Source: Candidatus Methanogaster sp. UBA203 | GTDB taxonomy: Archaea; Halobacteriota; Methanosarcinia; Methanosarcinales; Methanogasteraceae | Reading direction: 5' to 3' | Assembly (NCBI GenBank): GCA_002503595.1 | Contig: DASC01000010.1 | Location: forward strand, 1-15,506 | Length of the DNA stretch: 15,506 nt | Part shown: one piece after another, positions 1 through 6,618 of the stretch | Layout: the number at the start of each line of letters is the position of its first letter | How positions within the stretch are numbered: position 1 is the stretch's first letter | Program-made: the position numbers and the translations under genes | Notes under the pieces: model-generated | Told to the model about the DNA's origin: nothing | What the model saw: only the letters and a program-made list of their open reading frames with translations | Databases searched by the model: none

Positions 1-714
1 AAATGTGGGATGGACGGTGTTTATGTTTCGGGGGTAGAACATTTCACACTGTTTGATAATGCGATAGTCTCAAACAAAGGGCATGGCATCAATTTACACT
101 CTTCTGACAGCAGCCGGATCTACCACAATAACCTCGTGAATAACAGCCCCAATGCTTACGATAGCAATTCTGCCGGTAATGACTGGCATCATCCAATTCT
201 TCTTGAAGGAAACTACTGGTCTGACTACACTGGCATCGATGATGGCAATGGAACTGGGAAGCATGACGTAGTAGGCGATGGAATAGGTGACATGGACCTA
301 CCGCATCCTGGTGAGAATTATGACTATTATCCGTTTGTGAACGAGAATTGCTGGACATGGCCAAAATTAAACACCATTCAAGTTCATACAGGCAAAATAT
401 CTTATGGCTTGAACAAACCTGTAACCGTATCCTGTATTGTGCAAAATGATACCGGAGTTAATATTTCAGTTGATGATGTAACTGCAAAGATTGTAAAGCC
501 GGATAATTTGACTGAATGGATCACATTATTCGAAGGTTCGACTGGAAATTGTGAGGGAAGCTTTACAAACACATCTTTATTTGGAACATATAATACAACC
601 ATCCACGCATACAAAATTGGATATCTATATCCTGTTGATAATAATTCTAAGTTGTGTTTTGAAGTCCTACCAGACCATGACATTGCTGTAACTAATAGAC
701 TTGTTGCGAAATAA
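1..714 (+). CDS. N-terminal fragment of a secreted beta-helix/Ig-like/CARDB/dockerin protein (5' truncated by window, 3' truncated by inserted element)
   Basis: The frame is open to the left edge, so the ATG at 10 is internal, not a start. Residues up to about 120 form a NosD-type right-handed beta-helix end: short N-rich rungs, then the block NDWHHP...LLEGNYWSDYTG and a D/G-rich loop ending in GDGIGD. The same block recurs at 6968-7110, so it is a family module. Residues about 121-225 look like an Ig-like beta-sandwich. The text then reads HDIAVTN, a typical opening of a CARDB domain, and breaks off. The last five residues and the TAA (712-714) lie inside the inserted element at 698-820. The true continuation is in another frame from 826. 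The product is probably an extracellular adhesion or carbohydrate-binding protein, judged by domain type only. Composition is clearly more AT-rich than in the distal half of the gene. Confidence 0.8.
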   Translation, partial: KCGMDGVYVSGVEHFTLFDNAIVSNKGHGINLHSSDSSRIYHNNLVNNSPNAYDSNSAGNDWHHPILLEGNYWSDYTGIDDGNGTGKHDVVGDGIGDMDLPHPGENYDYYPFVNENCWTWPKLNTIQVHTGKISYGLNKPVTVSCIVQNDTGVNISVDDVTAKIVKPDNLTEWITLFEGSTGNCEGSFTNTSLFGTYNTTIHAYKIGYLYPVDNNSKLCFEVLPDHDIAVTNRLVAK

Positions 715-825
715 TTTGGAAAAGCCCGGAGAAGGGATATCCGTAAAAAGGAGCAATATGCACGGAGCAATGGACGCCTTAGAAGGCTGTATTTTATAGG
801 ATTTTATATCGCAACAAGTCTAATA
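693..825. mobile_element. MITE-like insertion (123 bp, 698-820) with TIRs and 5-bp TAATA duplication
   Basis: The left end reads GACTTGTTGCGA (698-709) and the right end is its exact reverse complement (809-820). With one mismatch the terminal repeat extends to about 17 bp. Both ends are directly flanked by TAATA (693-697 and 821-825), read as a target-site duplication. A TA-only duplication is possible but less economical. No transposase fits in 123 bp, so this would be a non-autonomous element. Excising the element plus one TAATA joins AAT-ATA-GAT-TCG and gives AVTN-IDSPSYS, a continuous CARDB domain. The insertion adds 128 bp, which shifts the frame, and brings a stop codon. The parent IS family is not identifiable from sequence alone. 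Confidence 0.8.
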
Positions 826-2879
826 TAGATTCGCCCAGTTACTCAAAAACTAACTCAACACTAATTGTTAATGCCACGATAAGCAATATTGGCTTGAATA
901 ACGAATCTGATGTAATTGTTGACTTCGTAGTGGATGGAGTGAAACAGGATGCTGTAATTATAGCCCCTCTTAAGATTAGAAGTCGCACTAATGTGAGCTT
1001 TCAATGGACTGCTACATTGGGAAGGCACACTATACTAATATATGCCGAACCTGTGGTTAATGAAACAATAATATGGAATAACAAGCTGGACAAAACGATT
1101 GCAATAGCCGATATATGGGTACCTGGTGATTATCCAACAATTCAACAAGCCGTGAATAATTCGACAGTGGGAGACACGATCACTGTAAGAGATGGCACCT
1201 ACACCGAGAATATAAATGTGGACAAGCGTTTAACGATTCGATCTGAGAATGGTTCTCATTCTACGATTGTTAAGGCATTTGAGGTGACCGCGGATTATGT
1301 AAACATCTCAGGATTTACGGTGGGATGGGCAAGATCCGGAAAGGGAATCTATCTCAACGGCGCCGATCACTGCAACATTTCTGATAATACCGCATCGAAC
1401 AACAACTGCGGCATCTACCTATATTCTTCGTGCAACAACACGCTCATAAACAACAACGCAAGCTCGAACATCGGCAGTGGTTCAAGGGGCAGTGACGGTA
1501 CAAATGGTGGCAACGGACGTGATGGTTACGGCTACGGCATCTACCTGAATTCTTCGAGCGGCAACACGCTTGCAAGCAACATCGCAAGCTCGAACCGCGG
1601 TAGAGGAGGTGCTGGCGGTAAAGGCGGTGGACTCGGTCACGGCGGTAATGGTGGCTACGGCTATTGCTACGGGATCTACCTGTTGGATTCGAGCAACAAC
1701 GAGCTTGTAAACAATATAGCGAATTCGAACCGCGGCAATGGGGGTAGCGGCGGCGAGTGCCGTGCGACTATCCCTCAGGTTTATGGCGGCTATGGTGGCA
1801 GTGGTCGTAGTGGATATTGCTACGGCATCTACCTACAAAATTCGAGTAACAATACGCTTGCGGGCAACACCGCGAACAAAAACAGTGGCAGAGGGGGCGG
1901 GGGTGGTAGAGGACATGCGGAGTGTAGGAGTAATGGCGGCAACGGTGCCAGTGGTTATTGCTACAGTATCTGCATATCATCTTCAAGAGGTAACACGCTT
2001 GTAAATAACAACGCAAGCTCGAACAACGGTTATGGGGGCGACGGAAATAGTGGCTACTATGGTGGTCATGGTAGGGCTGGTCATTGCTACGGTATCTGCA
2101 TATCATCTTCGGGCGAAAACACACTCACAAAGAATATCGCGAACTCGAACAGCGTCTACGGCGGTGATGGTGGCCGCGGATACATCGATCGCCCTGGTGG
2201 TGACACCCGCCCCGGTGGTGGCGGCGGCGATGCATGTAGCTACGGCTTCTACATGAAGAATTCAAACAGCAACACGCTCACAGAGAATACTGCGAACTCG
2301 AACAGCGGTCGCGGAGGCTGGGGCGGCGAACGCATCGGTGGTAGTGGTGATGGCTGTGGCTACGGTTTCTACATAGTATCTTCGAGTGAGAATATATTCA
2401 CAAAGAACATCGCAAACCTGAATAACGGTAAAGGTGGGAAAGGTGGGAAAGGTGGCATGATCGGTCCCGATGGCAGTGATGGCTATGGTAGCGGCATCTA
2501 TCTGTTGTCTTCGAGTTACAACACACTCACAAAGAACACCGCTAACTCGAACACCGGAAACGGTGGCGATGGTGCCGCCGGACAACTTGGTGGTGATGGT
2601 GGTGATGGCTACGGATACGGCATCTATCTGGAATCTTCAGGACACAGCACTCATGCGGGCAACACCGCAAGATCTAACCGCGGCTATGGTGGCAGTGGTG
2701 CCGACGGTCTCTACGACGACGGGAGGGTGGTCACGGCTACAGCTACAACCAACCATGGAATGATCCACCACCGCTGCAAAAAGGCGACCTCAACTCTGAC
2801 GGCCAGATCACCCCTGCCGACGCCGCGATCGCGCTCCGACTTGCAGCCACCGGCGCACAAAACCCCGCGGCAGACGTGA
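822..2879 (+). CDS. Distal part of the same gene: CARDB domain + second beta-helix with ten glycine-rich repeats (frameshifted at its 3' end)
   Basis: This is the continuation of the gene interrupted at 698. The codon at 894 that could serve as a start is TTG, and the frame is open and protein-like back to 826 (IDSPSYSKTNSTLIVNATIS), so no true start exists here. In order it holds a CARDB domain (826 to about 1110, ending in a WNNKLDKTI motif), a beta-helix onset (VPGDYPTIQQAVN...TYTENINVDK), and ten repeats of about 40-50 residues (about 1405-2720). Each repeat has a rung of the form YGIYLxxSSxNTLxxNxAxSN followed by a glycine-rich GGxGG loop, and several rungs end in GYC. From about 2721 the frame loses sense (ATATTNHGMIHHRC) and runs to an accidental stop at 2879. 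The proper continuation lies in the -1 frame and encodes a dockerin-like tail. It is probably secreted. Function beyond adhesion or carbohydrate binding cannot be assigned. Confidence 0.75.
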   Translation, partial: NIDSPSYSKTNSTLIVNATISNIGLNNESDVIVDFVVDGVKQDAVIIAPLKIRSRTNVSFQWTATLGRHTILIYAEPVVNETIIWNNKLDKTIAIADIWVPGDYPTIQQAVNNSTVGDTITVRDGTYTENINVDKRLTIRSENGSHSTIVKAFEVTADYVNISGFTVGWARSGKGIYLNGADHCNISDNTASNNNCGIYLYSSCNNTLINNNASSNIGSGSRGSDGTNGGNGRDGYGYGIYLNSSSGNTLASNIASSNRGRGGAGGKGGGLGHGGNGGYGYCYGIYLLDSSNNELVNNIANSNRGNGGSGGECRATIPQVYGGYGGSGRSGYCYGIYLQNSSNNTLAGNTANKNSGRGGGGGRGHAECRSNGGNGASGYCYSICISSSRGNTLVNNNASSNNGYGGDGNSGYYGGHGRAGHCYGICISSSGENTLTKNIANSNSVYGGDGGRGYIDRPGGDTRPGGGGGDACSYGFYMKNSNSNTLTENTANSNSGRGGWGGERIGGSGDGCGYGFYIVSSSENIFTKNIANLNNGKGGKGGKGGMIGPDGSDGYGSGIYLLSSSYNTLTKNTANSNTGNGGDGAAGQLGGDGGDGYGYGIYLESSGHSTHAGNTARSNRGYGGSGADGLYDDGRVVTATATTNHGMIHHRCKKATSTLTARSPLPTPRSRSDLQPPAHKTPRQT
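1405..2720 (+). repeat. Ten tandem beta-helix/glycine-loop repeats (about 120-150 bp each)
   Basis: Ten degenerate repeats are visible in the protein. The rung consensus is YGIYL-x2-SS-x-NTL-x2-N-x-A-x-SN and is followed by 12-25 residues dominated by GG, G-x-G and G-D-G. At DNA level the rung portion recurs as 'TACGGCATCTACCT' followed by 'AACACGCT' and 'AACTCGAACA'-like stretches. The loops vary in length and sequence while the rungs are conserved. That suggests expansion by duplication followed by free divergence of loops. Confidence 0.8.
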
Positions 2880-2953
2880 GCGGTGACGGGCAGGTCACAT
2901 CCCTCGACGCGCTCATGATCCTGCAAGCCGCAGCCGACACGATAGAATTATGA
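2720..2953 (+). pseudogene. Dockerin-like C-terminal tail of the upstream gene, in the -1 frame
   Basis: Read in the frame ending at TGA 2951-2953, the sequence gives GGHGYSYNQPWNDPPPLQ and then two calcium-loop repeats: KGDLNSDGQITPADAAIAL and DVSGDGQVTSLDALMIL, ending QAAADTIEL. The D-x-N/S-x-D-G-x-V/I-T spacing is that of type I dockerin or EF-hand-like repeats. The tail of the gene ending at 7321 has the same layout. One missing G in the run GGGAGGGTGG (2721-2730) explains the frame change and would give DGRGGHGYSYN across the join. The TGA overlaps the next ATG as ATGA. It has no start of its own, so it is a disconnected domain rather than a gene. Confidence 0.8.
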
Positions 2954-4020
2954 CCGAGCGGACGCGAAGAAAGAGCATGAAAAGAATTGGATTCCATGAT
3001 AGGGAAAAGGAGCTCAAAGAGTTCACAAACATTCTGGACTCCGAACCATCCCTGATCACCTTCGTCTACGGACCGATAAACTCCGGAAAGACCGCACTGG
3101 TCAATCATCTGATCAGCCGCCAGCTGCCAGAGGAGTACGCCCCATTCTATATCAACCTGCGTGGGAGATTCATCACCGGTTACGAAGACTTCCTAAATGT
3201 GTTATTCGAGATCGATGAGGGTGGTGTAATCGACAATATCAGTGAGTATGCAGCATCAATACTCAAGGATCTGAAGATTGTTAGCGGAATTCCGATACCG
3301 CTGAATCTGTTTGAACAGATATTCGAGAAGAAAGATAAAAGTAAAGACATGTTCAGATACATCGAACGTTTCTTTATGGAGATCTCAGAGAAACGCGTGC
3401 CGGTGCTGATCATCGATGAATTACAGGTGATCGGGGATATGAAGATCGATGGGCTCTTGATTTACAAATTATTCAATTTTTTTGTGCGGCTTACAAAAGA
3501 GTTGCATCTGGCACACATATTCGTGATTACTTCCGATTCACTCTTTCTCGAGCAAGTTTACAGTGAGGCGATGCTGGAAGGCAGGTGCAGGTATCTCCTG
3601 GTCGATGATTTTGATTACGAGACAACAGCCACGTTTTTAGGGGGGCATGGTTTCACTGGTGCCGAGAATGCGTTGGCGTGGGAATATTGCGGCGGAAAGC
3701 CGGTGTGCCTGGTTGAATTGGTGAACGCAAAACAAAGCAGCGGGAGTATCGTGGAGATGTCAGAAAGAATGCTTAACGAAGAGGTGAGCAGGCTCATATT
3801 CATGATGGCACGAAACAGAGAGAGAAAGAACGATATTGTTGAGACGCTATCGATCTTTGATTCTGTTGAAGAGACAAAATACTCTGATAGCATGGATCTC
3901 GATCTATTAAGCTTTCTGGTGAAGCAAAACATACTTTTCCTTGATCCGGTCGAGAGAACGATCAAGCCACAATCACAACTGAGTCTGCTTGCGATACGGG
4001 GGGTGTTGAAGGATGTGTAG
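2950..4020 (+). CDS. Archaeal P-loop ATPase (archaeal ATPase / STAND-like family)
   Basis: The 356-residue protein has a Walker A GPINSGKT (residues 41-48) and a Walker B VLIIDEL with D156-E157. The N-terminal pattern (IGFHDREKELKEF) and a C-terminal winged-helix-like part resemble the archaeal ATPase family (Pfam ATPase_2 type), which is common in many copies in archaea and mostly uncharacterised. There is no signal peptide and no obvious membrane segment. The start is the ATG at 2950, which overlaps the stop of the dockerin frame (ATGA). The ATG at 2977 (MKRIGF) is an alternative and fits the family N-terminus equally well. Neither has a clear Shine-Dalgarno. The 3' end overlaps a 33-codon ORF by 8 nt, so translation with its neighbours may be coupled. 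Its link to the flanking surface proteins is inferred from position only. Confidence 0.8.
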   Translation: MTERTRRKSMKRIGFHDREKELKEFTNILDSEPSLITFVYGPINSGKTALVNHLISRQLPEEYAPFYINLRGRFITGYEDFLNVLFEIDEGGVIDNISEYAASILKDLKIVSGIPIPLNLFEQIFEKKDKSKDMFRYIERFFMEISEKRVPVLIIDELQVIGDMKIDGLLIYKLFNFFVRLTKELHLAHIFVITSDSLFLEQVYSEAMLEGRCRYLLVDDFDYETTATFLGGHGFTGAENALAWEYCGGKPVCLVELVNAKQSSGSIVEMSERMLNEEVSRLIFMMARNRERKNDIVETLSIFDSVEETKYSDSMDLDLLSFLVKQNILFLDPVERTIKPQSQLSLLAIRGVLKDV

Positions 4021-4114
4021 CTGGAAATATCCGTCCATGATGCTGCTGGTGGCTGCGGCACTCGTGGCGATGCTCGCGTATGCAGGTGCGGCGGCTGGAG
4101 CGATAACAATATGA
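4013..4114 (+). CDS. Small hydrophobic ORF, 33 aa (unknown)
   Basis: The ATG at 4013 overlaps the ATPase stop (ATGTGTAG) and the TGA overlaps the next ATG (ATGA at 4111-4114). The peptide starts MCSWKYPSMMLLVAAALVAM and ends YAGAAAGAITI. It has a short charged start, then a hydrophobic alanine/leucine core, as in a signal peptide or a single membrane helix. No family is recognised. It may be a real coupling peptide, a decayed signal sequence, or chance. The two precise overlaps favour translation, but the evidence is thin. Confidence 0.35.
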   Translation: MCSWKYPSMMLLVAAALVAMLAYAGAAAGAITI

Positions 4115-4248
4115 AGGTACCGGTCGCTACAATGGTGCTGGCAGTCCTCTTTGCGACCGCGGCAGCACGGGCAGGCGGCGGCGGAAGCAGCAGCACGGTT
4201 GAACTCCACTTCGATGCTGCAGCTTACATTCCGCACGTGTTTTTGTAA
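4111..4248 (+). pseudogene. Original 5' end (signal peptide) of the C25 peptidase gene, cut off by an insertion
   Basis: The ATG at 4111 opens a 45-codon frame. MKVPVATMVLAVLFATAAARA is a good Sec signal peptide in outline (split here only by description: a lysine, then a hydrophobic core, then ARA before a G/S linker). It is followed by STVELHFDAA. The last residues and TAA lie inside the element starting at 4223. The downstream peptidase frame is the same frame (258 bp offset, divisible by 3). Joining at the duplicated GCTGCAG gives HFDAADLSFDKYDGYDL, a smooth start of a C25 propeptide. This is therefore the displaced secretion signal of the 4381-6618 gene rather than an independent gene. 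Confidence 0.7.
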
Positions 4249-4480
4249 GAAGATCTATTTTTGCAAATGGTGAATAGTGGCTACTGATTATGATTTTAGG
4301 TTTTTGAAGATAATTGCTTTATTATAATGTATATTTTTACATAACCATGTAAAGCATCCCCTGTTGAAATTGAATAGGTTGTGCCACTACAATATAAAAA
4401 TAATATTTTTTGGATATTCAAAACCGTTATCAGTAGAAATTATGAAAAATGGATGGTGACCTGCGGAATGTCAGCTGCAG
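4216..4480. mobile_element. MITE-like insertion (about 251 bp, 4223-4473) with inverted ends and 7-bp GCTGCAG duplication
   Basis: GCTGCAG occurs at 4216-4222 and 4474-4480. Just inside lie ACATTCCGCA (4226-4235) and its exact reverse complement (4462-4471). Allowing two mismatches, the inverted repeat covers about 22 bp including the CTGCAG. Because GCTGCAGC is itself palindromic, the boundary between target duplication and terminal repeat is uncertain. A further inverted pair CTACTGAT lies at 4281-4288 and 4429-4436. Near the middle is a 7-bp hairpin, TTTACAT-AACC-ATGTAAA (4336-4353). The element is thus a long imperfect palindrome. It is AT-rich, has no transposase, and separates a signal peptide from its peptidase. 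Confidence 0.7.
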
Positions 4481-6618
4481 ATCTATCTTTCGACAAATAT
4501 GATGGCTACGACCTGATTTCAGTGCCCGGATGCAGATTCACACGAGAAATAGGCAAACCAGCGCTCCCTGCAAAGAGTGTCTTTGTCGCCCTACCAGCGA
4601 ATAGTGAGCTGACCGGGATCGAGGTCGTCTCATGCAGGACGAAGACGCTTCCCGGCGAGTACATAATTCTGCCGGCGCGGCCCCCTATCCCGACGATGGC
4701 TGGCGCCGCAGCAGGGTTCGTGCCGCCAAGCTCTGTATACGATTCTTCGGATATGTATCCTGACGCTGTCTGCGGCGGGGCGAGTGTTGGTTCGCTGCGC
4801 GGGTATAAGATACTCAGTTTTCGCGTCTTTCCGTTGCAGTATACCCCTGCCGAGCGGAGACTGATCCTGCACAAGGAGATCATCCTCGATGTGAGATACG
4901 AAACGTCGCGTTATGCATCCGCCGATGCGGGTGATGTGGGTTATGCGGGTGATGCAGCTGATGTGGGAATGACCGGGCGAGAAGACGACGAGTTCTACCG
5001 TATAGCGGTTGGGTTGGTTGCAAATCCGGATGACGTATCGAGAGCGATGCCAACAACAAAGATTATCACGGAAGATCGTATCATGCCGCTTTCGGAGTCC
5101 ACACTTCCTGAGGGGGATGCCGAGTACGTGATCATCACGAGCGATTCACTCGAAGACGAGTTCCAGCGACTTGCAGACTGGAAGACGAAGAAAGGCGTCC
5201 CTGCAACGGTCGTTAATACCTCGTGGATCGAGGACAGTTACACTGGTACCGGAGTCGATACGCAGGAGAGGATACGGAATTTTATCAACGATGCGTACAC
5301 GGCATGGGGCACGAAGTGGGTGTTACTCGGCGGGGATATAGGCATCATCCCGTGCCGGGGCGGGTACGGGTGGGTTAATGGCTCGGCAGCGATAGCAGAG
5401 GAGTCGTATGAGGATAAAGCGATACCTGCTGATCTCTATTACTCTGATCTCGATGGTGACTGGGATTCCAACGGAAATATTACTTATGGCGAGGTGAATG
5501 ACAGTGTTGATCTGTATCCAGACGTCTTTGTGGGAAGGGCTCCAGTGGATTCTGTTGCAGAGGCAAGGACGTTTGTAGACAAGACCCTCATGTACGAGAA
5601 GAACCCGCCTCCGAATTATACGCGGGATATCCTGTTTCTTGCAGAATATCTTGATGCTGAGACCGATGGTGGGGATACGAAGGACATGATCGAGGCGGAT
5701 TGCATGCTCGAGAACTTCAGTCTCGTCAAGTTATACGAGCGATATGGTAACCTGCGCAAAGGTTCTGCGATGGACGAACTTAACCGCGGCTGCAACATCG
5801 TCAACCATATAGGGCACGGAGGGTACAGCGGTTTCAGTGTTGGTTCCGGATGGATCGGTCGTTCTGATGTTAGTAGTCTGACAAATTCGCCGAGAAATTT
5901 CATATTATACACCATATCTTGTCATTCGAACAATTTTGAGATGGATTCGGTGTCAGAGCGTTACATGAATAACGAAGACGGCGGATCTGTCGGATACATC
6001 GGAAACAGCCGATACGGATGGTACGATCCCGAACTTCCGCCCGGAGAGGGTCCCTCCGACCTATACGATCGGGAATTCTTCAACATAACCTTCAACGAAA
6101 GCGCATACCGTCTCGGAGAGATGGTCGGGTACTCGAAGGTGAGATACATCCCTGATTCACAGGAGGAGGGGGATGCGATGCGATGGCTCCAGTACGCAAT
6201 AAATCTCCTCGGAGATCCAGAACTTCCGATCTGGACCGAGACGCCGAGAAACTTCTTAATCTCGATGCCGTCACAGATCCCTGTCAGGAAGCAGACACTT
6301 GCGATCAACGTATCGGAAATCGGTCACGATCACGGGTCGGTTCAGGTCCGGAATGCTACTGTCTGCATCCTGAAGAGCGGTGAGGTTTATGAGGTCTCAC
6401 AGACGGACGCATCAGGATTGGCTGAGTTCACGATCGATCCGGATGCCGGGGAGTTGGACGTCACGGTCACGAAGGAGAATTACCGTGTTTACGAGGGCGT
6501 GATCGATATCTATTCTCCGGACATCTATGTCAACACGACTGGCTGGTGGCGTGATAGTGATACGTTCAATGCGAACGGGACGCCGATACAGTCGGCGGTC
6601 GATGGCGGATGCCGGTGA
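4381..6618 (+). CDS. Peptidase family C25 (gingipain-like) protein, body of a larger secreted protein
   Basis: The 745-residue frame starts at a GTG inside the inserted element, so the first 31 residues are element-derived and no signal peptide remains. Propeptide-like sequence follows (to about residue 230, including GKPALPAKSVFVALP). The C25 catalytic domain (about 240-610) has YVIITSDSLEDEF, LLGGDIGIIPC, and YPDVFVGRAPVDS. The catalytic histidine region is NHIGHGG (H476/H479) and the catalytic cysteine lies in TISCHSNNFE (C514). Next come an Ig-like or carboxypeptidase-regulatory-like domain (about 635-725) and the linker NTTGWWRDSDTFNANGTPIQ. The last codons (VDGGCR) are out of frame. One extra G at 6604-6605 separates it from the beta-helix and dockerin coded up to 7321. 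The original protein was likely exported and cell-surface linked, cleaving after basic residues if gingipain-like, but specificity cannot be read here. Expression of the present version as a secreted enzyme is doubtful. Confidence 0.85.
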   Translation: MPLQYKNNIFWIFKTVISRNYEKWMVTCGMSAADLSFDKYDGYDLISVPGCRFTREIGKPALPAKSVFVALPANSELTGIEVVSCRTKTLPGEYIILPARPPIPTMAGAAAGFVPPSSVYDSSDMYPDAVCGGASVGSLRGYKILSFRVFPLQYTPAERRLILHKEIILDVRYETSRYASADAGDVGYAGDAADVGMTGREDDEFYRIAVGLVANPDDVSRAMPTTKIITEDRIMPLSESTLPEGDAEYVIITSDSLEDEFQRLADWKTKKGVPATVVNTSWIEDSYTGTGVDTQERIRNFINDAYTAWGTKWVLLGGDIGIIPCRGGYGWVNGSAAIAEESYEDKAIPADLYYSDLDGDWDSNGNITYGEVNDSVDLYPDVFVGRAPVDSVAEARTFVDKTLMYEKNPPPNYTRDILFLAEYLDAETDGGDTKDMIEADCMLENFSLVKLYERYGNLRKGSAMDELNRGCNIVNHIGHGGYSGFSVGSGWIGRSDVSSLTNSPRNFILYTISCHSNNFEMDSVSERYMNNEDGGSVGYIGNSRYGWYDPELPPGEGPSDLYDREFFNITFNESAYRLGEMVGYSKVRYIPDSQEEGDAMRWLQYAINLLGDPELPIWTETPRNFLISMPSQIPVRKQTLAINVSEIGHDHGSVQVRNATVCILKSGEVYEVSQTDASGLAEFTIDPDAGELDVTVTKENYRVYEGVIDIYSPDIYVNTTGWWRDSDTFNANGTPIQSAVDGGCR

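Noticed and set aside
1405..2720. Collagen-like or CRISPR-like array
   Set aside because: Glycine spacing is not a strict G-x-y triplet, and the repeats are coding, degenerate and of unequal length without constant spacers.
1738..2763. Several ORFs on both strands inside the glycine-rich repeats
   Set aside because: They are alternate readings of GC-rich GGN repeats (Ala/Val/Met/Thr or Cys/His-rich strings), without starts or domains.
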